A DNA stretch of 64,000 nt from an uncultured Oscillospiraceae bacterium (GTDB lineage Bacteria > Bacillota > Clostridia > Oscillospirales > Acutalibacteraceae): assembly GCA_958448165.1 (NCBI GenBank), contig CAUDCW010000002.1, forward strand, positions 62,001 to 126,000. Reading direction: 5' to 3'. The notes under the pieces are model-generated. The model saw only the letters and a program-made list of their open reading frames with translations, had not been told where the DNA came from and made no database searches. Positions 15,867 through 24,058 of the stretch are shown here, one piece after another (within the stretch, counting starts at the first letter, position 1; each line of letters opens with the position of its first letter). Position numbers and translations under genes: made by a program.

Positions 15867-16955
15867 TCAGTATTTTACAGGATTAGCCGTAAGATACTTC
15901 TTGACCATCAAGGCAACCTTGAACACGATAGCGTCCTCAAACTCACGCAAATCAAGGCCTGTAAGCTTTTTGATCTTTTCAAGTCTGTAAACAAGAGTAT
16001 TTCTGTGAACAAACAGCTTTCTTGATGTTTCGGATACATTAAGGTTATATTCAAAGAAACGCTGGATTGTAAACAGAGTTTCCTGGTCGAGAGCCTCGAT
16101 TGAACCCTTTTTGAAAACTTCCTTCAGGAATGCCTCGCACAATGTGGTCGGAAGCTGATAGATAAGTCTTGCTATGCCGAGGTTGTCATAGCATACGATA
16201 GTTTTTTCTGTGTCAAACACCTTGCCAACCTCAAGCGCAACCTGAGCCTCTTTGAAGGAATGTGCAAGATCCTTGATACCCGTTACGGTTGTTCCTATGC
16301 CGATAACACAGTGAGTATAGAACTCGCTTGACAAGGTATCAACAATAGAACCCGCAAGCTTTTCAAGATCCTTAGAGTCGATACCGTCACGGATCTCCTT
16401 AACAAGAGCAATGTCGGTTTCATTGATATTGATAACAAAGTCCTTTGTCTTATCCGGGAAAAGATTCTGAACAACGTCATAAACCGAGATATCAGTCTTA
16501 GTTGTTATTTTAATGAGCATACAAACTCTTGTGACATCGTTGTTAAAATGCAGCTCTCTTGCTTTAAGATAAATATCACCGGGCAGGATATTGTCAAGAA
16601 TAACATTCTTGATAAAGTTACCCCTGTCATATCTTTCGTCATAATACTGCTTGATGCTGCTGAGCGAAACAGCAAGAATCTGTGCGTATTTCTGCGAAAA
16701 CTCATCATTGCCCGACACAAACACTGCATACTCCGATCTTGAAACATTGTTACCGAAAGATTTGAAGGTTTGTCCGTTAATAACAAACGGAGCTACTGAC
16801 GAAAGTGTATCGGGATTAATGCTGTCGATAACCTCGCCGACTCTGCCAAGCTCACTGCAGGCAATAACTACCGATGTTTCATCAACAACGCCGATAGTTC
16901 TGTCAATGGCATCTCCCATCTGATGAATAACACCCTGAAATAATCTGTTCGACAT
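15867..16955 (-). CDS. CdaR/PucR-family transcriptional regulator
   Basis: A 362-residue DNA-binding regulator. The N-terminal part resembles the sugar-diacid-recognition domain of CdaR (DRTIGVVDETSVVIACSEL and following), the centre is a GGDEF-like degenerate domain, and the C-terminus is the PucR-type helix-turn-helix (RKLFVHRNTLVYRLEKIKKL, about residues 310-330). The start at 16955 has GAGGT at good spacing; a longer frame to 16970 does not. A strong promoter (TTGACT-17-TATATT) lies upstream. Its neighbour is a sugar ABC ATPase gene on the same strand, so it may respond to a carbohydrate or related acid. The effector is unknown. Confidence 0.85.
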   Translation of the reverse strand: MSNRLFQGVIHQMGDAIDRTIGVVDETSVVIACSELGRVGEVIDSINPDTLSSVAPFVINGQTFKSFGNNVSRSEYAVFVSGNDEFSQKYAQILAVSLSSIKQYYDERYDRGNFIKNVILDNILPGDIYLKARELHFNNDVTRVCMLIKITTKTDISVYDVVQNLFPDKTKDFVININETDIALVKEIRDGIDSKDLEKLAGSIVDTLSSEFYTHCVIGIGTTVTGIKDLAHSFKEAQVALEVGKVFDTEKTIVCYDNLGIARLIYQLPTTLCEAFLKEVFKKGSIEALDQETLFTIQRFFEYNLNVSETSRKLFVHRNTLVYRLEKIKKLTGLDLREFEDAIVFKVALMVKKYLTANPVKY

Positions 16956-17044
16956 ATTGTGATACCTCAATTCTGAAATGAAATAGTAAATTCACATAAA
17001 AAATTTTTACTACAAATTTTGTGCAGATACTGTTATCTATTCAC

Positions 17045-17073
17045 AATATACATTTTACACAAATTTTAGTCAA
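17045..17073 (-). promoter_or_regulatory. Sigma-A promoter for the CdaR/PucR regulator
   Basis: On the minus strand, TTGACT (17073-17068), a 17-base spacer and TATATT (17050-17045). Inverted TTCACATAAA/TTTATGTGAA blocks lie on both sides (about 16993 and 17106) and could be operator halves. Confidence 0.75.
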
Positions 17074-17204
17074 AATGCAAGCTTTTAATAAATAAAAATT
17101 TTTTATTTATGTGAAAAGCCTTAAAATTTATTTAAAAAGTTGTTCTGAGATCCGAATTTTATAAGCGAAATCGAAAAAATCACCGATTTGTGCAAAACGC
17201 ATAC

Positions 17205-17235
17205 AGCAAAAAACCCTGCCGCAGCAGCGACAGGG
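17205..17235 (-). terminator. Terminator of the ABC ATPase gene
   Basis: On the minus strand, a CCCTGTCGC/GCGGCAGGG stem (17235-17214) followed by six T's (17213-17208). Confidence 0.9.
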
Positions 17236-17253
17236 ATTTGAAAATAGCAATAA

Positions 17254-18360
17254 TTATCTGTTAGAAATTGTCTGCTCGGTTTCCTTATCAAAGATATGAA
17301 TCTTGTTTACATCAAGAGCAATCTTAACCTTGTCACCCGGCTTTGCCTTTGATGTAGGTTCAACACGAGCTGTAATCGGAATACCTGCAATGCTTAAATA
17401 GAGGTAAATCTCGGCGCCCATAAGCTCTGTAACATCAACGTTAGCATCAACAACGCCGTTGCTATGACTTGCGATAAACTCTGCATCGTCATATACATTC
17501 TCAGGACGGATACCGAAGATAACATCCTTGCCTACATAGCTGTCGAGCTTCATACCGTTAGCCGGAACCTTGATAACATTCTTGTCAAATGTAAGTGTGT
17601 AATCACTGCCCTGCTTGCCGAGCTTTGCCTCGATGAAGTTCATCTGCGGTGAGCCGATGAAGCCTGCAACGAACTCGTTGCACGGATGATCGTAAAGGTT
17701 CTGCGGTGTGTCAACCTGCTGAACAATACCGTCCTTCATAACAACGATTCTTGTACCCATTGTCATAGCCTCTGTCTGGTCATGGGTAACATAGATGAAT
17801 GTTGTGCCGAGTCTCTGGTGGAGCTTGGAAATCTCTGTTCTCATCTGAGCACGGAGCTTAGCGTCAAGGTTTGAGAGCGGCTCGTCAAGGAGGAATACCT
17901 TCGGGTCACGAACGATAGCACGACCAAGAGCAACACGCTGACGCTGACCGCCCGAGAGAGCCTTCGGCTTTCTGTCGAGAAGATGAGCGATCTCAAGGCT
18001 TCTTGCAGCCTCTTCAACACGGCGGCGGATCTCCTCCTTCGGTGTCTTACGAAGCTTAAGACCAAAAGCCATATTATCATATACAGTCATATGCGGATAG
18101 AGAGCGTAGTTCTGGAATACCATTGCAATATCTCTATCCTTCGGTGCAACATCGTTTGCAAGCTTGTCACCGATATATAATTCACCCTTGCTGATGTCCT
18201 CAAGACCTGCAATCATACGAAGTGTGGTTGACTTACCACAGCCAGAAGGACCAACAAGGATAATAAACTCTTTATCCTCAATTTCAAGGTTAAAATCCGA
18301 AACTGCTGTAACTCCTCCGTCATAAATCTTGTAGATGTGTCTAAGTGATACATTTGCCAT
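17254..18360 (-). CDS. msmK: Sugar ABC transporter ATP-binding protein (MsmK/UgpC type)
   Basis: The ATPase that powers carbohydrate importers of the CUT1 class; in Firmicutes one such protein often serves several transporters. The 368 residues contain Walker A GPSGCGKST (about 37-45), the Q loop QNYALYPHM, signature LSGGQRQRVALGRA, Walker B VFLLDEPLSNLD and the switch His in YVTHDQTEA. A C-terminal TOBE/regulatory domain (FGIRPENVYD onward) is present. The start at 18360 (MANVSLRHIYKIY) has AGGAGG upstream. No permease or binding-protein gene is adjacent, which fits a shared ATPase. It lies upstream of the CdaR-like regulator but has its own terminator. Confidence 0.93.
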   Translation of the reverse strand: MANVSLRHIYKIYDGGVTAVSDFNLEIEDKEFIILVGPSGCGKSTTLRMIAGLEDISKGELYIGDKLANDVAPKDRDIAMVFQNYALYPHMTVYDNMAFGLKLRKTPKEEIRRRVEEAARSLEIAHLLDRKPKALSGGQRQRVALGRAIVRDPKVFLLDEPLSNLDAKLRAQMRTEISKLHQRLGTTFIYVTHDQTEAMTMGTRIVVMKDGIVQQVDTPQNLYDHPCNEFVAGFIGSPQMNFIEAKLGKQGSDYTLTFDKNVIKVPANGMKLDSYVGKDVIFGIRPENVYDDAEFIASHSNGVVDANVDVTELMGAEIYLYLSIAGIPITARVEPTSKAKPGDKVKIALDVNKIHIFDKETEQTISNR

Positions 18361-18525
18361 AACTGAAAAACCTCCTGTTACCCGTCCCGCAAAACAGGAC
18401 AAGGTAATTTTTATTACGTATAATAATATAACAGATTTTCATAAAAGTTGCTACTATTTTTTTAACTAAATCTTGGGGTTGTTTTTTATATATTTCTCAT
18501 ACACCACAAAATATATTCCCTTAAA

Positions 18526-19242
18526 TTAGGTAAACTTGCCGAATAAAATTTGTTCAATTTCAACATTGGTCAATTTTCTACATTCTCCTTTGTTCAAATT
18601 CACGTCAAGCGACAAACTTCCAATGGAAATTCTTGTTAATTTTAACACATTAATTTTACAAACTGCGAGCATTTTTTTGACCTGATGAAACTTGCCCTCG
18701 CAAATTCTGACGCCGACCCGGTAGTTTTCGCCGCCGACAAGGTTTTCGGCAAATGCGCTTTTGCATTTTGTACCGTCACGAAAGGTTATCCCCTGCTCAA
18801 ACAGTTTTATATCATCATCGCTCAAGGGCTTATCCGTCTGAGCGATATAATATTTCTCCACTTTTTTATTCGGCGACATAATTTGGTGCAGAAATTCGCC
18901 GTCGTTTGTCAGAATCAGAAGTCCCGTTGTGTCCTTGTCGAGCCGACCGGCAGGGACAAGTCCCCTGTTGCGAAACTGAGCAGGCAAAATATCGGTAACT
19001 GTTTTATCGTGCTTGTCATGCACAGCGCACACAACGCCCTCGGGCTTGTTCATCATAACATACAGATATTTTTCTCCTATCGGCTCGCCGTTCACCTTAA
19101 TTTCGCAGCTGCCGTCAAGCTTTTTGTCAGCCTGTCGGCACACCTCACCGTCAACCGTCACAGCGCCGTTTCTGATAAGCCTTTTTATCTCACTGCGTGT
19201 GTACGGTGTGCACTGCGATATTATTTTGTCAAGACGTTGCAT
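18526..19242 (-). CDS. rsuA: 16S rRNA pseudouridine synthase, RsuA family
   Basis: It should convert a uridine in 16S rRNA (U516 in E. coli) to pseudouridine. The 238 residues have an N-terminal S4 RNA-binding domain (about 1-60, with TRSEIKRLIRNGAVTVDG) and the RsuA catalytic motif AGRLDKDTTGLLILT with the catalytic Asp near residue 102, plus the C-terminal EGKFHQVKKML motif. It is the last of four same-strand genes (20932 down to 18526) that may form a loose unit; only 30 bases separate it from the preceding DUF4830 gene. Confidence 0.93.
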   Translation of the reverse strand: MQRLDKIISQCTPYTRSEIKRLIRNGAVTVDGEVCRQADKKLDGSCEIKVNGEPIGEKYLYVMMNKPEGVVCAVHDKHDKTVTDILPAQFRNRGLVPAGRLDKDTTGLLILTNDGEFLHQIMSPNKKVEKYYIAQTDKPLSDDDIKLFEQGITFRDGTKCKSAFAENLVGGENYRVGVRICEGKFHQVKKMLAVCKINVLKLTRISIGSLSLDVNLNKGECRKLTNVEIEQILFGKFT

Positions 19243-19272
19243 AATGATAGCTTATACTTCCTTTCCCGATAT

Positions 19273-19758
19273 TCATTCATCTTCTTCGTTGCAAAAGCCG
19301 TGCATAAACCCGTCAAGCCGCACGCTTGAAACATCGCCGCCGATAACACAGCCGTTATATATCAGCAGATTTGCGTTCACCTGCTGCTCCGGGTCTGGAT
19401 AATTGGTGATGCGGTAGCTTACCCTTTTACACTCACATCCGGTGTAATTGAGCAGATTAAGCCCCTGTTCCATCTGAATTTCGTTGTAGCGGCTGTAGGT
19501 TTTGTTGAACATCTGCGGTATGGTAACGCTTGAAATTTCGCACGGCTCTTCTTCGACCTCCCAGCCGAACTGGGACAAGAACTTTATCCGTTCTTCATTT
19601 GTCGCCGCCTGCAGGCTGTATTCACCGATTTCACACACAGCGGTAGTCTGCACTGATGCGGAACACAAGGTCAGTCTGAGTGCCGCAAAGCACAGTACAG
19701 CCGCAATTATGGTAACAATAACAATTGTTTTCTTTGTGATTTTTTTGGTTACAAACAT
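19273..19758 (-). CDS. DUF4830 domain membrane-anchored protein
   Basis: A 161-residue protein with an N-terminal signal anchor (lysine-rich start, then a hydrophobic segment at about 10-32), after which the chain is extracytoplasmic. The C-terminal half matches the pattern I associate with DUF4830: IKFLSQFGWEVEEEP, then IPQMFNKTYSRYNEIQ and LNLLNYTGCECKRVSYRI. Function unknown. The start at 19758 is set by GGGGAGAG upstream. It lies between a HAD phosphatase and rsuA. Confidence 0.78.
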   Translation of the reverse strand: MFVTKKITKKTIVIVTIIAAVLCFAALRLTLCSASVQTTAVCEIGEYSLQAATNEERIKFLSQFGWEVEEEPCEISSVTIPQMFNKTYSRYNEIQMEQGLNLLNYTGCECKRVSYRITNYPDPEQQVNANLLIYNGCVIGGDVSSVRLDGFMHGFCNEEDE

Positions 19759-19822
19759 CTCGCTCTCTCCCCACAGCATATAGAAAAATATATGCCGCAT
19801 ATCGGGAGATTATGAAATTGCC

Positions 19823-20482
19823 TTATTCAAAAAGAAAATCGTAAAGCTCGGCTACGCTTGCGGCAATTTTTTCGCCGCCGGCTTTTTGCATCTGATCTAC
19901 TGTGCCGAAGCCGTAGCTTACTCCGACAAAGTCGCAGCCTGCCTGCACAGCCCCTGCTGCGTCAAAGCTTGTGTCGCCGACAAGACAAATTGTCTGCTTT
20001 GACAGCTGAACGCCGAGTGTATCGGCGGCATAGCGCACGATATCCGCCTTTTCTTTTCGCTTGCCGTCAAGGGTTGAGCCGCACACAGCGTCAAAAACTC
20101 CGTCAAGCCCGATGTAGTCAACAACCCACCTCGCAAAAGGCTCGTATTTTGAGGTTGCAACTGCTGTTACTGCGCCGCCCTGCCTGAGTGCAAGAATCAG
20201 CTCACGCATACCCTTGTACTGATAATTCTCATATTTTCCTCTTTGCTCGTATTCCTCACGGTAAAGCTCCACAGCCTTGACGGCTTCGTCATCGCTAAGT
20301 CCGCAAAGACCTCGAAAGGTTGTGAGCAGAGGAGGACCGACATACAGGCTGTAATCCGACAAATCCGGTATCGGCTTTCCCAGCTTCTGCAAAGCCGCTT
20401 CAATACATATCCGCACTCCCTGCGCCGATTCACTGAGCGTGCCGTCTAGATCGAACAAGACTATTTCATATTTACTATTCAT
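19823..20482 (-). CDS. gph: HAD-family phosphatase (phosphoglycolate phosphatase-like)
   Basis: A 219-residue HAD hydrolase of subfamily IA, likely removing phosphate from a small sugar phosphate or phosphoglycolate. Motif I is FDLDGTLSES with nucleophile Asp11 and acid/base Asp13, motif II is VATSKYEP, and motif III/IV is LVGDTSFDAAGAVQAGCD. The small helical cap (residues about 20-90) is of the C1 type. AAGGAG precedes the ATG. The specific substrate cannot be read from sequence, so the symbol is provisional. Confidence 0.85.
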   Translation of the reverse strand: MNSKYEIVLFDLDGTLSESAQGVRICIEAALQKLGKPIPDLSDYSLYVGPPLLTTFRGLCGLSDDEAVKAVELYREEYEQRGKYENYQYKGMRELILALRQGGAVTAVATSKYEPFARWVVDYIGLDGVFDAVCGSTLDGKRKEKADIVRYAADTLGVQLSKQTICLVGDTSFDAAGAVQAGCDFVGVSYGFGTVDQMQKAGGEKIAASVAELYDFLFE

Positions 20483-20530
20483 ATTTTTCTCCTTGCGGTA
20501 AATTCAGTTATTAGGGAGTGTTCTCCACTC

Positions 20531-20932
20531 TTAACTCTGCGAAGCCTGCTTCGCATCTGCCTTTTTCTGAAAGCTCTCGCTTTTGACCGAAAAACGCTCA
20601 TGCTCGCCCTTTGCGATAAGTCCGCTTTCGTCAAAGGCGCTTACATCAAATACAAACTTTCTTCCGTCAATCTCCTTGAGCGTTACCTCTGCCCATACCT
20701 TTACGCCCATAGGAGTTGCGCTGACGTGGTCGATTGCAATTCTTGTGCCAACCGTTGTGATGCCCTCGTCAACAAAGGTCTGCGCCATCTCTGCCGCCGC
20801 TTTTTCGATAAGCGCAACAACCATCGGCGTTGCATACACTCTCAGACTGCCGCTGCCGACATTGCAGGCGAGCATTTCCTCACTGACTACTGCTTCCGTT
20901 TTATAGGTATCGCCTATATTGTATTCATTCAT
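20531..20932 (-). CDS. Thioesterase family protein (FlK-like hot-dog fold)
   Basis: A 133-residue hot-dog-fold protein like the fluoroacetyl-CoA thioesterase family (COG5496). Residues expected in this family are visible: the ATP-MVVALIEKAA segment (about 35-46), the GITTVGTRIAIDHVSATP segment with the His-containing active region (about 57-74), and the strand GRKFVFDVSAFDE. It probably hydrolyses or binds a small acyl-CoA. It faces the membrane acyltransferase gene across a 136-base region containing an inverted-repeat operator candidate. Confidence 0.85.
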   Translation of the reverse strand: MNEYNIGDTYKTEAVVSEEMLACNVGSGSLRVYATPMVVALIEKAAAEMAQTFVDEGITTVGTRIAIDHVSATPMGVKVWAEVTLKEIDGRKFVFDVSAFDESGLIAKGEHERFSVKSESFQKKADAKQASQS

Positions 20933-20950
20933 TTTAATATCCCCTTTTAA

Positions 20951-20979
20951 TTGAAAAATAACTGCTTTGATGATATACT
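20951..20979 (+). promoter_or_regulatory. Sigma-A promoter for the membrane acyltransferase
   Basis: TTGAAA (20951-20956), a 17-base spacer and TATACT (20974-20979). Initiation is expected near 20986, at the edge of an inverted repeat. Confidence 0.7.
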
Positions 20980-20987
20980 TGTTCTAC

Positions 20988-21019
20988 TGAGTGAGTAAAA
21001 CAAAAGCCTTAATCACTCA
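20988..21019. promoter_or_regulatory. Inverted repeat, possible operator between divergent genes
   Basis: TGAGTGAGTAA (20988-20998) and TTAATCACTCA (21009-21019) are inverted copies with one mismatch, separated by 10 bases. The pair covers about +2 to +33 of the predicted acyltransferase transcript. The layout fits a dimeric repressor; the regulator is unknown. Confidence 0.5.
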
Positions 21020-21068
21020 CACATCTTATTATATCTTAATTAAAGGAATTTGAAAAGGAGGTATTGCT

Positions 21069-21845
21069 ATTTTTGACTTTAAATCTATATTCTCAAAAAA
21101 GGATCTTACAAAACGGCTTAACACGCTTGATGAGCTTAGAGGTCTTGCGATTATCGCAATGGTTATTTATCACGTTTTCTACAGTGCGGCTTTTCTGTTC
21201 GGTATGGACTGGGGAACGGCGGCTTATATTGCTACAACTCCGTTTGAGCCGTTGATAGCGATAACCTTTATTTCAATATCCGGCGTGTGCTGTTCGCTTT
21301 CAAGGAGCAATTTAAAACGAGGCGTGCGGCTTTTGCTCATCGCCCTTGCCGTAACGCTCGTCACGGTTTTTATCACTCCGGGAAACGAAATCTATTTCGG
21401 CGTACTGCACCTTTTGTCAATCGCTATGATAATTTATGCACTGCTTGAAAAGCCATTGGCGCACATACCGCCGCTTGCAGGCGCAGCCGTTTGTCTTATT
21501 TTATATGTTCTGCTTTGGGGAGTTCCGAGAGGGTATCTTGGCATTGAACAATTAAAAATCTGTTCTTTGCCGTCTTTCCTTTATTCAAGCGATTATTTAG
21601 CCTTTCTCGGCTTTCCGTCTGCAACCTTTTTTTCAGCCGACTATTTTCCCCTTGTTCCGCACCTGTTTTTGTTTTTGTGCGGCTGTTTTCTCGGCAGGCT
21701 CGGCAAGACAAGGGGCTTTCCGCAATTTTTAAAGCCGCTCAGGGTCAGACCGCTTGCGTTTCTCGGCAGACATTCGCTTGAAATTTATGTTGTGCATCAG
21801 CCTGTGATTGTCGGGGTGCTTTATCTTATATCAATGATATTTTGA
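21069..21845 (+). CDS. DUF1624 / heparan-alpha-glucosaminide N-acetyltransferase-like membrane protein
   Basis: A polytopic membrane acyltransferase-like protein. The conserved DUF1624 opening LDELRGLAIIAMVIYH (residues about 19-34) is followed by several hydrophobic segments, a cytoplasmic-like FLGFPSATFFSADYFPLVPH part, and the closing FLGRHSLEIYVVHQPV motif. The only ATG in frame (21159) falls inside the conserved first helix. Upstream, the frame is open back to 21054, where AAAGGAGGT is followed 7 bases later by ATT at 21069, so I place an AUU start there, giving 258 residues. A frameshift from a TTG at 21064 is the alternative. Confidence 0.75.
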   Translation: MFDFKSIFSKKDLTKRLNTLDELRGLAIIAMVIYHVFYSAAFLFGMDWGTAAYIATTPFEPLIAITFISISGVCCSLSRSNLKRGVRLLLIALAVTLVTVFITPGNEIYFGVLHLLSIAMIIYALLEKPLAHIPPLAGAAVCLILYVLLWGVPRGYLGIEQLKICSLPSFLYSSDYLAFLGFPSATFFSADYFPLVPHLFLFLCGCFLGRLGKTRGFPQFLKPLRVRPLAFLGRHSLEIYVVHQPVIVGVLYLISMIF

Positions 21846-21874
21846 TTGATATTGTCGGAATAATTTGATATAAT
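21846..21874 (+). promoter_or_regulatory. Sigma-A promoter for ychF
   Basis: TTGATA (21846-21851), a 17-base spacer and TATAAT (21869-21874), 44 bases before the ychF start. It begins one base after the preceding gene's stop. Confidence 0.82.
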
Positions 21875-21917
21875 TAAATTTAACAGTTATATCGAACATA
21901 TCGAAAGGACGAATAAA

Positions 21918-23012
21918 ATGAAATTAGGTATCGTTGGCTTGCCGAATGTCGGCAAGAGTACACTTTTTAATGCTATTACAAACGCAGGCGCACAGTCGGC
22001 GAACTACCCGTTCTGCACAATCGAGCCGAATGTGGGCGTTGTTGCAGTGCCTGACAAGCGTCTTGACAAGCTCGCCGAGATGTACGACCCCGACAAATAC
22101 ACACCTGCTACCATTGAATTTGTCGATATTGCAGGCCTTGTTAAGGGTGCATCAAAGGGTGAGGGACTCGGCAACAAGTTTCTTAGCAACATAAGAGAAT
22201 GTGACGCTATCGTTCACGTTGTGCGCTGTTTTGAAAACGACGATATTGTTCACGTTGAGGGCAGCATTGACCCGAAAAGAGATATTGAAACGATAAACTT
22301 AGAGCTTGTGCTGTCCGACGTTGAAATGATTGAGCGCAGAATTGACAAGACGCAAAAGCTTATCAAGGCTGACAAGAAATATCAGGCTGACCTCGATTTC
22401 TTCAAAAGAGTATTAGACACACTGAACGAGGGCAAATCGGCAAGAAGCGTTGAGTGCAGTGAAGAGGAAGCGGAGCTTTTGTCAAGCGTTGCACTGCTGA
22501 CAAACAAGCCGATTATCTACGCCGCAAATATGAGTGATGAGGATTTCTCAAACGGAATTGACGACAACAAGTATCTTGCACAGGTCAAGGAGATTGCCGC
22601 CGAGGAACACGCAGGCGTACTGCCGATTTGCGCAGGACTTGAGGAGGAAATCGCCGATATGGACAAGGAAGAAAAGGAGATGTTCCTTGCCGATATGGGA
22701 CTTTCAAGCTCGGGTCTTGACAGGCTTATCACCGAGTGCTACTCGCTTCTTGGGCTTATCTCCTACCTCACCGCAGGCAAGCAGGAGGTTCGTGCGTGGA
22801 CAATCAAGAAAGGCACAAAGGCACCGCAGGCGGCAGGCAAAATCCACACCGACTTTGAGCGCGGCTTTATCAGAGCAGAGGTTATCGCCTATGACGATTT
22901 GATTGAGTGCGGCTCAATGACTGTTGCAAAGGAAAAAGGCTTGGTTCGCAGTGAGGGCAAGGAGTATGTTATGAAAGACGGCGACGTTGTGCTGTTCCGC
23001 TTTAACGTATAA
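21918..23012 (+). CDS. ychF: Redox-regulated ATPase YchF
   Basis: A conserved Obg-related P-loop ATPase that binds ribosomes and is implicated in stress response and translation control. The 364 residues carry G1 GLPNVGKSTLFNA (about 6-18), the switch region YPFCTIEPNVGVV, and G3 FVDIAGLVKGASKGEGLG. The G4 position is NMSDED rather than NKxD, the change that makes YchF prefer ATP. A helical insert (about 150-200) and a C-terminal TGS domain (AWTIKKGTKAPQAAGKIHTD) follow. GAAAGGA is the ribosome binding site. It has its own promoter and stands alone. Confidence 0.97.
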   Translation: MKLGIVGLPNVGKSTLFNAITNAGAQSANYPFCTIEPNVGVVAVPDKRLDKLAEMYDPDKYTPATIEFVDIAGLVKGASKGEGLGNKFLSNIRECDAIVHVVRCFENDDIVHVEGSIDPKRDIETINLELVLSDVEMIERRIDKTQKLIKADKKYQADLDFFKRVLDTLNEGKSARSVECSEEEAELLSSVALLTNKPIIYAANMSDEDFSNGIDDNKYLAQVKEIAAEEHAGVLPICAGLEEEIADMDKEEKEMFLADMGLSSSGLDRLITECYSLLGLISYLTAGKQEVRAWTIKKGTKAPQAAGKIHTDFERGFIRAEVIAYDDLIECGSMTVAKEKGLVRSEGKEYVMKDGDVVLFRFNV

Positions 23013-23019
23013 TTTTGTG

Positions 23020-23048
23020 TTGACAAAAGCTTGCGTGTATCGTATTAT
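23020..23048 (+). promoter_or_regulatory. Sigma-A promoter for nadA
   Basis: TTGACA (23020-23025), a 17-base spacer and TATTAT (23043-23048), 42 bases before the nadA start. Confidence 0.82.
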
Positions 23049-23090
23049 TTAACATATCAAACCAATAGGTTTTAACCGGAGGGTTTTAAG

Positions 23091-24002
23091 ATGATTAAAG
23101 ATATTCAGGAAGAAATTATCAGACTGAAAAAAGAAAAGGACATCTGTATTCTCGCCCACAGCTATCAGGCTCACGAGATTTTAGAGGTTGCCGACTACAC
23201 AGGCGACTCGTTTCAGCTCAGCGTTATGGCTAGCAAGGCGCCGCAAAAGACAATTTTAATGTGCGGTGTTCGCTTTATGGCTGAAACAGTCAAGATTCTG
23301 TCGCCCGACAAGACAGTTTACCTCGTAAACCCCGACGCAGGCTGCCCGATGGCAGAGCAGATGGACCGTGAGATTATCTCAATAGTAAAGCAGAAATACC
23401 CCGATTATACGGTTGTCGCATACATAAACACAACGGCAGAGCTTAAAACAATATGCGATGTGTGCGTTACCTCGTCGTCAGCAGTTAAGATTGTAAACAA
23501 GATTGAGAACGACAATATCCTGTTTATTCCCGACTGCAACCTCGGCGACTACGTTGCAAAGCAGCTGCCGAACAAGAATATCAAGCTTTTGAACGGCGGC
23601 TGTCCGACCCACGCAAGCGTTGACAAAAAGGACGTTGAAATCGCAAGAGCACAGCACCCGAATGCACTGCTGCTCGTTCACCCCGAATGTCAGCCGTCTG
23701 TCTGCGAGGGTGCGGACTTTATCGGCTCGACCTCGGCTATTATGGACTTTGCAAAGAAGTCTGACGCAAAGGAATTCATCATCGGCACAGAGCTGAGCAT
23801 TGCCGAGCATTTGCAGTACGAATGCCCCGACAAGCGTTTTTATTATCTCTCACAAAAGCTGATGTGCAGGAATATGAGGGTAACTACCCTTGTTGATGTA
23901 TTAAACTGCGTTCAGGGAATCAGCGGCGAAGAAATGATAATGGACGATGAAATGATTAAGCAGGCAAGACGCTGTATTGACAAAATGATAGAGCTTGGCT
24001 AA
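23091..24002 (+). CDS. nadA: Quinolinate synthase A
   Basis: It condenses iminoaspartate with dihydroxyacetone phosphate to quinolinate in NAD synthesis, using a 4Fe-4S cluster. The three expected ligands are in place: Cys85 (AGCPMA), Cys171 (GGCPTH) and Cys259 (LMCRNM). The HPEC motif (197-200) and the N-terminal LAHSYQAHEI (substrate-binding His) are also present. At 303 residues it is the usual short form. The ribosome binding site is GGAGGG. nadB and nadC, often adjacent in Clostridia, are not in this window, so the pathway is split in this genome or the other steps lie elsewhere. Confidence 0.96.
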   Translation: MIKDIQEEIIRLKKEKDICILAHSYQAHEILEVADYTGDSFQLSVMASKAPQKTILMCGVRFMAETVKILSPDKTVYLVNPDAGCPMAEQMDREIISIVKQKYPDYTVVAYINTTAELKTICDVCVTSSSAVKIVNKIENDNILFIPDCNLGDYVAKQLPNKNIKLLNGGCPTHASVDKKDVEIARAQHPNALLLVHPECQPSVCEGADFIGSTSAIMDFAKKSDAKEFIIGTELSIAEHLQYECPDKRFYYLSQKLMCRNMRVTTLVDVLNCVQGISGEEMIMDDEMIKQARRCIDKMIELG

Positions 24003-24021
24003 GGCTTGGAAAATTACTAAA

Positions 24022-24058
24022 GCGGTGATTGTGTTTTCGCACAACCACCGCCTTTTTT
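24022..24058. terminator. Terminator between nadA and trxB (convergent genes)
   Basis: GCGGTGATTGTG (24022-24033) pairs with CACAACCACCGC (24040-24051) with one mismatch, then six T's. It ends nadA and can act on trxB in reverse. Confidence 0.85.

Noticed and set aside
21064..21255. TTG-started frame overlapping the DUF1624 gene, implying a frameshift
   Set aside because: The encoded peptide is not conserved, while the other frame is open up to the ribosome binding site, so an unusual start is simpler than a frameshift.
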